From Acidimicrobiia bacterium (GTDB taxonomy: Bacteria; Actinomycetota; Acidimicrobiia; Spongiisociales; UBA5794), in contig JACDBE010000109.1 in NCBI GenBank assembly GCA_013695075.1, positions 1 through 19,112 of the forward strand: a stretch of DNA of 19,112 nucleotides, in the 5' to 3' direction. Position numbers and translations under genes: made by a program. The notes below the pieces were generated by a model that saw only the letters and a program-made list of their open reading frames with translations, made no database searches and was not told the origin of the DNA. How positions within the stretch are numbered: position 1 is the first letter of the stretch; the number at the start of each line of letters is the position of its first letter. This document shows, piece by piece, positions 1 to 6,296 of this stretch.

Positions 1-438
1 CTGCACGTCGTACACCCTTCCTCCTCGGGTCGACCTGACCTGAGGCTCGGTTGCGAACTGTCAGCAGTGGTGGACCGCGCAGTTTTCAACCGGCGCTACA
101 CGCGCAGTATTGGGGTGGCGTCGACAGGGAAGTCCATTTTGACGCCAACTGCACCAACCCCCCAACGCCCCACCAACGCCTCGCCGCACATCGGGCAGAG
201 CTTCTCCAATCCGTGGCATCCCCTTGGGTCTCACGGCACCGGGGAGAGATATTGCGGAGGGCAGGATCTTGGGGCATCGGGTCGCGCTCCTTAAAAAGCG
301 CCGCATCCGGCCCGTATCGCCACGCTGGGAGACCCTGGAGCCTCTCAGAGGCCCGCTAAGGGCCGCAACCGCACCACCCGCACACGGAACACCACACCCC
401 AGTAAGGCCATGACTCAGATCGGCACAAGCTCGTCCTA
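1..438. other. Gene-poor left edge; no convincing gene
   Basis: No reading frame here looks like a protein I recognise. Overlapping open frames on both strands have a biased Arg/Pro/Ser composition typical of shadow frames in GC-rich DNA. One short minus-strand stretch (about 96-232) reads CHGLEKLCPMCGEAL followed by about 25 residues and a stop. It resembles a one-knuckle zinc ribbon, but it has a stop codon just upstream and no start, so it is at best a remnant. Confidence 0.4.
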
Positions 439-540
439 CTACACCTGGAACATGTGGCCGCATGTGTGTGCTGCTGCCGGTGAGGCCAGTGCTACGACGA
501 ACAGCAGAACCAGACTGCCTCGGGTCACGTACCTTTTCAC
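439..540 (-). CDS. Very short secreted peptide or truncated signal-peptide ORF (33 aa)
   Basis: A GTG start is preceded by AGAAAGGAAA at ribosome-binding distance and opens a 33-residue frame. Residues 1-8 are basic (MKRYVTRG), residues 9-20 are strongly hydrophobic, and an ASPAAA-H stretch looks like a signal peptidase I site. Cleavage would leave only about nine residues, HTCGHMFQV. It lies 13 bases downstream of the stop of the 101-aa gene and is probably co-transcribed with it and the GH16 gene. Two readings are possible: a genuine micro-peptide, or the start of a longer secreted protein lost to a frameshift, since a +1 shift near the end continues a Cys/Gly-rich frame for about 29 more residues. 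No family recognised. Confidence 0.45.
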   Translation of the reverse strand: MKRYVTRGSLVLLFVVALASPAAAHTCGHMFQV

Positions 541-553
541 GATGTTTTCCTTT

Positions 554-858
554 CTAGGCTGGTGTCGAATCGGACTCGGGCAGGAATACTTCGGCGAAGC
601 TGCCGACCAGGCCCCAAGCTTCAAGCTCACCGTCATCAGAGAGCCAAACATCATCACCGACGCTGTAGGTATACTTGGCCGGGTCAGCCCCGGCATCGAG
701 GTTGGCTCGGGCAGTACGGATAGCCTCGGTCAGGTTGGCAGTCAGGACCTCGGTGGCCCAGGCTTGAAGAGCTTTCTCGATCGTCTCGGCAGTCTCGACC
801 AGGGCGTCCAGGGCGTCTCGTTCACCCTTAGCTGGTCGAGGGTGGCGTCAGCGTTCAT
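554..858 (-). pseudogene. 101-aa helical protein with a one-base frameshift near codon 10
   Basis: An ATG at 858, with GAGGT about ten bases upstream, reads MNADATLDQL. The frame then breaks at about 826-832, where CAGCTAAGGGTGAA lacks one base. Adding one base continues smoothly as KGERDALDALVETAETIEKA and on to a clean TAG at 554. The 305-nt span is exactly one base short of 102 codons. The restored protein has an amphipathic, probably coiled-coil N-terminal half (to about residue 60) and a C-terminal half with YSVGDDVWLSDDGELEAW and LVGSFAEVFLPES, which looks like a small beta-rich domain. It starts ten bases after the GH16 stop, so it belongs to that operon. I do not recognise the family. 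The break may be a sequencing error or genuine decay. Confidence 0.6.
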
Positions 859-868
859 GCGTAAGACC

Positions 869-1732
869 TCACGATCCGCTTGGCGGGGGGGGTGCCGACC
901 CGGAGGTTGGGAGGCGCTCGATCTGCATCCAGTCGATCGTCATGGTCTTGGTCCCGGACCAGTTGAACGCGCCCGCCCAGGAGAGATCCCGGAAGCCGAT
1001 CAGGACCTCGGACACCGAGTCTGGGATGGGGCTGGTGATGGTCGCCTGCTTCACGCTATCGACCCAGAAGTCGATGTGATTGGCGTACCAATCAATGACG
1101 TAGACATGAAACGCGTCATCGATATGCGAAACCGGCACGCCGTCCGCGTTGACCAGGGGCTGCTTGATCGAGGTCTCGGGGAGGTACGTGCTGAGGCTTG
1201 AGTTCCCGTAGGAGTTGAACCGGGCGTCCGTCCAGCCTGACGGAGGTAACGTGGCATGCCCGCTGGGAGCCGTTGCGGTGTCATCTGCAACGAGCTCGAT
1301 GTCGATCTCGTCGAACGTCGAGCTTTCCTCCTGATAGGTGAAGATGAACCCAGTGAGCCCAGGGACGACCGCGCCCTTCATGCGGACCGCGATCCGGTGC
1401 CCCACGCCGACTCCGCCCCATCCCAACAACTGATACGGGTTGGTCGTGTCCGTGTCGTTGGAGGTCAGGCTATCCACGTTAATCCTTGCATACCCATCTC
1501 CCGGAATGAACTCCTGCCACGTATCCTGCGACGGAAGGATGCTGTTCACGAAGTACCAGTAGCTACCGGGGGGGCCCGTGGGCTGACCTGAGGCCGAGAA
1601 GTCCTCCAGATAAACCAGCGCGAGCTTGACTTTCACGGGCCGGGCGATCGAGTCGGAGTTGCTGGGGGCAGCTTGTGCAAGCGGGACCGTCGCGATGAGA
1701 GCGAACGCGATGAGTAGGACGAGTTTCTTCAC
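869..1732 (-). CDS. Secreted glycoside hydrolase family 16 protein (beta-glucanase-like)
   Basis: This is a predicted extracellular GH16 enzyme that would hydrolyse or transglycosylate beta-1,3/1,4-linked glucans or galactans. Residues 1-21 form a signal peptide (MKK, hydrophobic core, AQA-A cleavage site). The GH16 catalytic signature ExDxxE is visible as DEIDIE at 141-146, giving E142 as nucleophile, D144 as helper and E146 as acid/base. Further family landmarks are FHVYVIDWYANHIDFWVD at 209-225 and the final strand TMTIDWMQIE. The length (287 aa) is normal for a single-domain GH16, and the tail is a short Ser/Pro linker with no carbohydrate-binding module. The GTG start overlaps the TGA of the upstream ORF (GTGA), which implies translational coupling. 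Exact substrate is not deducible. Confidence 0.87.
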   Translation of the reverse strand: MKKLVLLIAFALIATVPLAQAAPSNSDSIARPVKVKLALVYLEDFSASGQPTGPPGSYWYFVNSILPSQDTWQEFIPGDGYARINVDSLTSNDTDTTNPYQLLGWGGVGVGHRIAVRMKGAVVPGLTGFIFTYQEESSTFDEIDIELVADDTATAPSGHATLPPSGWTDARFNSYGNSSLSTYLPETSIKQPLVNADGVPVSHIDDAFHVYVIDWYANHIDFWVDSVKQATITSPIPDSVSEVLIGFRDLSWAGAFNWSGTKTMTIDWMQIERLPTSGSAPPPPSGS

Positions 1733-2127
1733 CGGCGACCACTCCTTCCCGGCAGCGGGATGGCGTTCGGATCGCAGGTGGCCACGGCGGTGATGGCAGT
1801 GTCAGTGCCGCGCTCGGTGACCTTCGGGCCTGGGTTGATGTAAACCTTTACGTCGCGGGGGCCGGGGCCGGAGTTGCTGAGGATCAGCGCCTCGTCGCCG
1901 TTGGGGCAGGCAGGCACCGTGATGAAGTGCCCCTCGGACCCGTGCCCGGTGGCGTGCCAGCCGTACATCGGCCCATCCCGCCACAACCCCACCGGTAGCC
2001 GCCACGGGGCATTTTTTAGGGGCCGGCAGGCCCGCCCGAGACCCCACATCGCCCGGATGCCGTCGATGTCCCGCCGGTCGAACGCCTCGTAGAACGATCG
2101 AAGCAGATCCTCGTTCATGGTCGCCAT
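1729..2127 (-). CDS. NTF2/SnoaL-like N-terminus joined to an unknown C-terminal domain (132 aa)
   Basis: Start chosen at ATG 2127 because GAAGGGAG lies eight bases upstream; a much longer open frame continues upstream but is not coding-like. Residues 1-29 (MATMNEDLLRSFYEAFDRRD then IDGIRAMWG) match the first helix of SnoaL/NTF2-like polyketide-cyclase-fold proteins. After that the family similarity stops, and a stretch rich in Trp, Gly and Pro leads into a beta-rich C-terminus with PNGDEALILSNSGPGPRDV and KVYINPGPKVTERGTD. The whole may be a chimera made by a deletion around 2030-2040. It is the first gene of the minus-strand cluster and its TGA overlaps the GH16 start. Function unknown. Confidence 0.55.
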   Translation of the reverse strand: MATMNEDLLRSFYEAFDRRDIDGIRAMWGLGRACRPLKNAPWRLPVGLWRDGPMYGWHATGHGSEGHFITVPACPNGDEALILSNSGPGPRDVKVYINPGPKVTERGTDTAITAVATCDPNAIPLPGRSGRR

Positions 2128-2325
2128 CGGGTGGACTCCCTTCGTTGACGGGAGCATACGCCGCCGCCGGAACCCGCCCTCGAGCGTTCCCGCGTCGCTC
2201 GGCCTCGGTGAATACCGTGCGGCTCCCCACGCCGGTCGGTTCCGCGGGTGCGACGACGGACGACATTGCGCCGGCGAAATCGGTAGCGTCCGGTCGAACG
2301 TGACGCGCGACCGGGGAGGTCCGTG
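2128..2325. promoter_or_regulatory. Divergent intergenic region
   Basis: About 198 bases separate two divergently transcribed genes and must carry promoters for both. I see no confident -35/-10 pairs. The only clear signals are the two ribosome binding sites: GAAGGGAG for the minus-strand gene and GGGGAGGT (about 2313-2320) for the plus-strand gene. Confidence 0.35.
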
Positions 2326-2613
2326 ATGGCTGTTGGAGTGGTCCTGGAGATCGAGGGCGGAACGTTGGAGCAGTACGACGAGGTGATCAAGCGGATGGGC
2401 TTCACACCGGGCGGCCCAGGAGCGCCCGGTGGCCTGTTCCACTGGGTAACGAAGACGGACGATGGGATCCGTGTAACGGACGTCTGGGAGGACCGTGAGA
2501 CGTTCGACCGGTTCGCCGAAGAGCGGATCGGCCCGATCACGGCCGAGGTCGGTGTCCCCAACCCACCCGTTGTCTCGTTCTTCGAGGTTCACAATCACCT
2601 GACCGCCGGGTAA
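2326..2613 (+). CDS. Small dimeric alpha+beta barrel (ABM-like) protein
   Basis: A 95-residue protein with the beta-alpha-beta pattern of the dimeric ferredoxin-like barrel superfamily (antibiotic biosynthesis monooxygenase, Dabb and relatives). Residues 1-12 (MAVGVVLEIEGG) are strand 1, LEQYDEVIKRMGF is helix 1, GLFHWVTKTDDGIRVTDVWE gives two strands, and RETFDRFAEERIGPITAEVG is helix 2, followed by a final strand VVSFFEVHNHL. The His-x-x-His-rich end is often seen in this group, but no catalytic residue can be assigned. ATG 2326 is preferred over GTG 2323 because it sits seven bases after GGAGG. It stands alone, divergent from the GH16 cluster. A monooxygenase activity is possible but unproven. 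Confidence 0.75.
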   Translation: MAVGVVLEIEGGTLEQYDEVIKRMGFTPGGPGAPGGLFHWVTKTDDGIRVTDVWEDRETFDRFAEERIGPITAEVGVPNPPVVSFFEVHNHLTAG

Positions 2614-2953
2614 CCCGGGACACGACGGGCGCATCAGGGTCGTACTGCGGCCCTCCCAATCCCGGGTGTTGGCCGATCTGCTGGCCCACGCCATCGCCGG
2701 TGGCCACCCGAGTGCGCTGAGTTGCCCGGGCCTCTCGTGGTGAGAAGAATCGGTTCGGAGCCCTCTCGTTGGCCCTCTGGTGCGATTCTTTAGGACGCGA
2801 ACCAGACACCGCGAGACCCTGCCGTCTTGGTTTTTTCTCTGGGATCCTCATTTCGGGGGGGTAGCCGATGGTCGAACCCACCCGAACGGTGCTGAACCCA
2901 TGCATGGCCGCCCTTCTCGCGGCTCTCCGAGCACTCCGCGACTGGGATTCCTG
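2614..2953. other. Intergenic stretch with a possible gene fragment
   Basis: No complete gene. A plus-strand frame from about 2618 to 2743 reads RIRVVLRPSQSRVLADLLAH and continues to a TGA. Its composition is coding-like, but there is no start codon and no recognised family, so it may be the tail of a deleted gene. The remainder, with T- and G-runs around 2829-2860, shows nothing I can name. Confidence 0.3.
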
Positions 2954-3223
2954 ATGGCCGCCCTCCGTAAGCAGCTAACGGCGGCGAGGGCGACGGTGCG
3001 GGAGCTGCGGCGACTTGGCCGGCTGGAGCCGGTGGACGACGCCGTGGTGACGGTGGTGTTGGGGTTGGCGGCTGCGGTGGACGCCTCACCCGATAACGCG
3101 GCGTTGTGGCGCCAGTATCGAGAGGCTGTGGCGGATCTGCGGGGGGTGGGCAGCGATGGCGACCCCGATGCTGTCCAGGCACTCCTCGATGCTCTACGCG
3201 GCCCCGAGGTTCGCGACCCCTAG
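2954..3223 (+). CDS. Phage terminase small subunit-like protein
   Basis: The core AARATVRELRRLGRLEPVDD followed by about ten residues, then VDASPDNAALWRQYREAVAD, matches the actinobacterial phage/prophage terminase small subunit family. In that family an (A/G)RLEP(V/I)D segment and a NAxLWRxYR segment are the landmarks. Small terminases recognise the packaging site and hand the genome to the large subunit. I start it at ATG 2954 (89 aa). ATG 2900 in the same frame would add 18 residues that look less typical, and neither start has a strong ribosome binding site. The gene overlaps the start of a large-terminase fragment, the usual phage gene order, but no other head or tail genes follow, so this is a prophage leftover rather than an active phage. 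Confidence 0.65.
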   Translation: MAALRKQLTAARATVRELRRLGRLEPVDDAVVTVVLGLAAAVDASPDNAALWRQYREAVADLRGVGSDGDPDAVQALLDALRGPEVRDP

Positions 3224-3300
3224 GCGGCTTGAGCGGCCGACGAATGGCCCGCGGATTGTGCGGGCGCTGCGGATGTTGGGGTTCGAGGCGTTGCCGTGGC
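3156..3300 (+). pseudogene. Truncated N-terminus of phage terminase large subunit
   Basis: From ATG 3156 (or the internal ATG 3189) the frame reads PRFATPRRLERPTNGPRIVR, then ALRMLGFEALPWQ. Actinophage large terminases begin this way: a short lead, a segment ending in LxPWQ, and then the ATPase domain. Here similarity stops at Gln (about 3300), before Walker A, and the DNA becomes the 3' part of a LuxR regulator in another frame. Both ATPase and nuclease domains are gone, so the protein cannot function. The assignment rests on position directly after the small subunit and on the PWQ motif. Confidence 0.55.
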
Positions 3301-3523
3301 AAGTTACTGGACGCCCGACCTCTGCGCGCTCGAGGTCCTCACTCTGGTCGCGGACGGCCGATCCGACGGGGAGATCGCGGCGGAGCTGTTCATCAGTAAG
3401 AAGACCGCCAGCGTGCACGTCGCGCACATCAAGGACAAACTCGGGGTCGGCGGTCGCGTTGAGATCGCAATGGAGGGCATTCGGCTCGGTCTCGTCAACC
3501 CGCTTGCTGCAGGTCAGCGCTGA
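3299..3523 (+). pseudogene. C-terminal LuxR/NarL-type helix-turn-helix fragment
   Basis: The frame gives WTPDLCALEVLTLVADGRSD, then GEIAAELFISKKTASVHVAH and IKDKLGVGGRVEIAMEGIRL. This is the four-helix GerE/LuxR_C DNA-binding domain: the ExEVL helix, the (S/N)xxEIAxxLFIS turn, the KTxSVHVxxIxxKLGV recognition helix and the final RxEAA-type helix. No receiver, PAS or ATPase region precedes it; the sequence directly upstream is terminase. A GTG at 3296 or 3299-region could in principle start a stand-alone HTH protein, but there is no ribosome binding site, so I treat it as a truncated regulator exposed by a deletion junction near 3300-3310. Confidence 0.7.
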
Positions 3524-4382
3524 TGTGCGCCGCAGAGCCGCATAGCCATGACCGTATAACTGACGCCCTTTCGCTCAGCCACCCAAGACGAACACGAAGC
3601 CGGTCCGTAGCCACCTGGTCAAGTAGGGGTGGCGGCCCCCGTTGGCGGTCACCTCCCGGCTGATCGTGGTCGGGTGGCGACCCACCCGCCGGGCGATCTG
3701 AGTCCACGGCATCGCCGGGTCCTAGATCAGCGCGACGCTGATCTCCTCGCGTTCGGGCAGCGACAGCGGCGCACCTGGCATCCTGGGGTCTCCATCGGTC
3801 GGTGTTGGTCAAGCACCGGTCATCATGACCGGGACCGTGCACCGACCGATGGAACTCGCCGTTCCGCACGTCGATCTGGATGTCGATGTCGTCCTCTCCA
3901 GCTCTCGGCTCCTCCTGGGGCGGTAAGACCGCGAGGTAACGAGCCCTCCCGTCGGCTGTCGGTGGGACCCGCTCGATGAGGGTGATCGTTGCCCGGTACG
4001 CGTCGACGATCGAGCCGGAATCTTCGTTCGAGCGAGTCGTCCGGGCATGCCAACTGAGCGCCGCCGCCGACATCGTGACCGAGAACAGCACGGCGGCGAG
4101 CACCCCGATGGCATACACCCAGGTCGGGTAGCCCCCCGGAACCGAGAAGGGCACAGGCGGCGGCGAGAGACCTCGCGCTATGAGCGCATCGAAGCCGATG
4201 TAGAGGAGAACGAGAGAAACGAGGATTCCGATCGCCAACGAGAATTGGCGACGTACAATTTTCCACCTCGCGGCCGAAGAATCGCCACGTGCAGTCCTCA
4301 CGACTTCGCGGAGCGGCGCCAGCAGGGCGGCGGCCACGTAGAAGACGCTGGCGATACCCAGGCCTGGGATTCCGGGGGCCAT
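3495..4382 (-). CDS. Three-pass membrane protein, C-terminus replaced by IS sequence
   Basis: The first ~195 residues look genuine. Hydrophobic segments lie at about 4-24, 46-66 and 87-110, with basic stretches between the first two. A soluble region follows, ending in an acidic segment DDIDIQIDVRNGEF. The remaining ~100 residues are rich in Arg/Pro/Asp and run out of frame across an IS30 transposase remnant starting at 3781, so they are not native: the gene has lost its 3' end. Its ATG follows the glycosyltransferase TGA directly (TGAATG), so the two are translationally coupled, suggesting a partner for export or synthesis of the polysaccharide. No family recognised. Confidence 0.6.
   Translation of the reverse strand: MAPGIPGLGIASVFYVAAALLAPLREVVRTARGDSSAARWKIVRRQFSLAIGILVSLVLLYIGFDALIARGLSPPPVPFSVPGGYPTWVYAIGVLAAVLFSVTMSAAALSWHARTTRSNEDSGSIVDAYRATITLIERVPPTADGRARYLAVLPPQEEPRAGEDDIDIQIDVRNGEFHRSVHGPGHDDRCLTNTDRWRPQDARCAAVAARTRGDQRRADLGPGDAVDSDRPAGGSPPDHDQPGGDRQRGPPPLLDQVATDRLRVRLGWLSERASVIRSWLCGSAAHISADLQQAG
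3575..3781 (-). pseudogene. IS30-family transposase, N-terminal fragment with internal TAG
   Basis: Read from ATG 3781 the minus strand gives MPGAPLSLPEREEISVALI, a TAG, then DPAMPWTQIARRVGRHPTTI and SREVTANGGRHPY before similarity ends and a TGA closes the frame at 3575. LSxxEREEI and the HTH core IARRxGRxxTTISREVxxNGG are the N-terminal signature of IS30-family transposases. The DDE catalytic domain is absent here. The fragment cuts into the 3' end of the membrane protein gene. A C-terminal IS30 fragment lies at 12216-12490 on the other strand. Confidence 0.75.
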
Positions 4383-5525
4383 TCAGTGTCCCTTCTCGTA
4401 GACGTCGAAGCTCTGACGAAGCACGACCTCGACGAAGAGTGCGCGGAGCATGTGGAAGGCGTTGAGGAGTCGCAGCACGAAGAAGGCGGGCAGGCTCATC
4501 AGCGCGGGGAAGAACTCACGTCTCTTGGCGGCCGCGTAGAGCACCGGCACGGCGATGGCAGGCATGTCGATCACATATCCCACCAGTGCCCAAGGCCCGT
4601 AGAGGATTGCCAGCACGGGAAGGATCGCCAGGTAGAAGAACGACGCCACGACGCCGTCCCAGAACGATACGGCGATGACCGAACGCAGCATCGACCGTTG
4701 CAGAACACCTCGGTGGTGCACCCGAACGTTCTGGATGAAGCCGTGCGACCACCGCTTGAGCTGCGTGCTCATCATCCGCATGGAGTCCGGCTCGATGGGC
4801 TCGCAGACCGCCGTTTCCACGAATCGAACCTTGCCGCCCAGCCGATATATCGTCCAGGTCAGATCCATGTCCTCGGCGAGCGTGCGAGTGGACCACCCGC
4901 CGAGCAGCTCAAGCCATTCGGTGCGATACATCGAGAAACAGCCAGACGAGATGAGCGGATAGTCGTAGAGGTCCTGGATCTGTTTCCCGTGACTGAACGC
5001 GTAAAGGTACTCGACGTAGCGGCCCCGCTCCCACAGCGTGCGGCGACTCCGCGGGATCACGAAGCTGCACGCGGCTGTCACCTCGGGATCGTCGAGGAGC
5101 ACCTTCCGAAGATCCGCGACGGCCGTGGGGGTCAGGGTCGAATCAGCGTCGAGAACCATCGTCAGGGGCGTATCGACGTAAGACAGCGCGAACGACTGTG
5201 CCCCGGCTTTCGACCCGGTACCCGAACTGGGTCTGATCACGATGGCCCCGGCCTCCTCGGCGAGAGCCCCTGTCCTGTCGGTCGAGCCGTCGTCCACGAC
5301 GATCACCACCTCCGGAGGTTCGGTTTGGGCTAGCACCGAGCGAACGGTGTCCTGGATCGACGCCGCCTCGTTGTAGGCGGGGATGATGCAGGTGAGCGGC
5401 AGCCGAAGGTCCTCCTGATCGGCACGCACTTGGGGCATGTCGACGGAGACCGCTGAGACTCGCTCCCGCACCCGACGCGTCTCTAAGTTGACCCCAGTCG
5501 AAACAATGCCGCCCATAAAAGCCAC
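4383..5525 (-). CDS. Processive family 2 glycosyltransferase, membrane-bound
   Basis: A GT2 enzyme of the hyaluronan synthase/NodC/PgaC type that would polymerise a sugar from a nucleotide donor at the inner face of the membrane and may extrude the chain. All catalytic landmarks are present: LTCIIPAYNE (45-53), DDGSTD (78-83), the metal-binding DAD (126-128), the base in TLAEDMDLTW (ED at 218-219) and QLKRW (255-259), the QxxRW hallmark of processive enzymes. Membrane segments follow at about 283-308, 313-330 and 340-365, and no N-terminal one is evident. The GTG start has only a weak ribosome binding site; ATG 5516 is an alternative. It is followed immediately by a small membrane protein. 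The product polysaccharide cannot be named from sequence. Confidence 0.88.
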   Translation of the reverse strand: MAFMGGIVSTGVNLETRRVRERVSAVSVDMPQVRADQEDLRLPLTCIIPAYNEAASIQDTVRSVLAQTEPPEVVIVVDDGSTDRTGALAEEAGAIVIRPSSGTGSKAGAQSFALSYVDTPLTMVLDADSTLTPTAVADLRKVLLDDPEVTAACSFVIPRSRRTLWERGRYVEYLYAFSHGKQIQDLYDYPLISSGCFSMYRTEWLELLGGWSTRTLAEDMDLTWTIYRLGGKVRFVETAVCEPIEPDSMRMMSTQLKRWSHGFIQNVRVHHRGVLQRSMLRSVIAVSFWDGVVASFFYLAILPVLAILYGPWALVGYVIDMPAIAVPVLYAAAKRREFFPALMSLPAFFVLRLLNAFHMLRALFVEVVLRQSFDVYEKGH

Positions 5526-5546
5526 GCCCCAGTAGAAGGATCTCTA

Positions 5547-5940
5547 TTACCCGCCCGCAGAAGTCTGTTCGTTGCGCAGAGCCGACCGGATGGTGGTTTC
5601 TCGTCCGGCGGGTCGGTTCTGGCAACGCCTGATCTCATCGACACGGGCGGCGTTCTCGCTCAGCCGCCGCTCCAGTCGGGCAAGGGCGGTGCGATCCACC
5701 CCTTCGCCGTGCCCTAGGGAACGTCCATGATCTCCGCCCCCCGCCGATAGGGCTGCTCGCCATAGAACGCCAGGATGATCGCCGTTCGCAGCGGCTCGTC
5801 GAGTTCCGTTGCCGCCTCCAGCACCACCTCGGCCTCATCTCGGGTCACGATGTGGTCGGCCGGATCCGCCGGTAGGGATCGGTGTGTTCGGCCCAAGCCC
5901 GGTCGACTCGTGCTAGTGCCTCACCGACCTTCGGGCACCG
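5547..5940 (-). pseudogene. Decayed ECF-type sigma factor (region 4 and tail)
   Basis: Three minus-strand frames in succession give pieces of one protein. About 5935-5848 reads ALARVDRAWAEHTDPYRRIR. About 5896-5714 reads RDEAEVVLEAATELDEPLRT and AIILAFYGEQPYRRGAEIMD, then VP and a TAG where family members have Glu, then GTAKG. About 5699-5547 reads TALARLERRLSENAARVDEI, ending in TAA. PLRTAxxLxxYxxxxYxxxAEIxxVPxGTxK is sigma-70 region 4, the -35-binding helix-turn-helix of ECF sigma factors. Region 2 is not found. One nonsense codon and at least two frame changes make it non-functional. It ends 22 bases before the glycosyltransferase start and may once have been its neighbour or regulator. 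Confidence 0.6.
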
Positions 5941-6048
5941 GGGAGGGGAGGGTCTCCCCTGTCGGGTTGGTGTTGGGTAGGTTCCGTACGGGGCGCTGAC
6001 GCGCCCCAGACGCGACTTCAGGTCACGCCGCCCAACACGGTGGCGTAG

Positions 6049-6287
6049 TCTGCGGGGCAGGCAGCTGCCGCCCCGGCCGGAGCGGGTCGACGGCTGATCG
6101 ACGAGGCGGAGGCGGCAGCGATCTCGCTGCGGGCGAGGGTCGAGGCGGCCGAGGAGATCGTGCTTGGGCCGGCGGCGGCGATCGATCGAGCAAGTGCACG
6201 GTTCGGTCGGCGGGCGATGGGCACATCCGCGGTGCCGACCGGCTGATCCGCAGCGTGGAGGACACAGCGCGCCGCGAGCAGCGCTGA
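6049..6287 (+). pseudogene. Helical hypothetical fragment with a frameshift
   Basis: Between the sigma remnant and the TPR gene, the plus strand has a coding-like helical frame with no start codon: GAGRRLIDEAEAAAISLRAR, VEAAEEIVLGPAAAIDRASA and RFG. Near 6215 the continuation moves to another frame, GHIRGADRLIRSVEDTARRE then QR and a TGA at 6287. Both pieces are Ala/Glu/Arg-rich and probably coiled coil, and they join at one point, which suggests a single gene with one frame break that has lost its beginning. It faces the 3' end of the cyclase/TPR gene. No family recognised. Confidence 0.35.
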
Positions 6288-6296
6288 GCCGGGCAG

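Noticed and set aside
61..411. 116-aa minus-strand ORF at the left edge
   Set aside because: No ribosome binding site, skewed Arg/Pro composition and overlapping equally open frames; no family resemblance.
224..1201. 325-aa plus-strand ORF across 224-1201
   Set aside because: Overlaps the GH16 gene and the 101-aa gene on the other strand; no recognisable domain.
4047..5333. 428-aa plus-strand ORF opposite the glycosyltransferase
   Set aside because: Antisense shadow of a gene with complete catalytic motifs; no ribosome binding site or family similarity.
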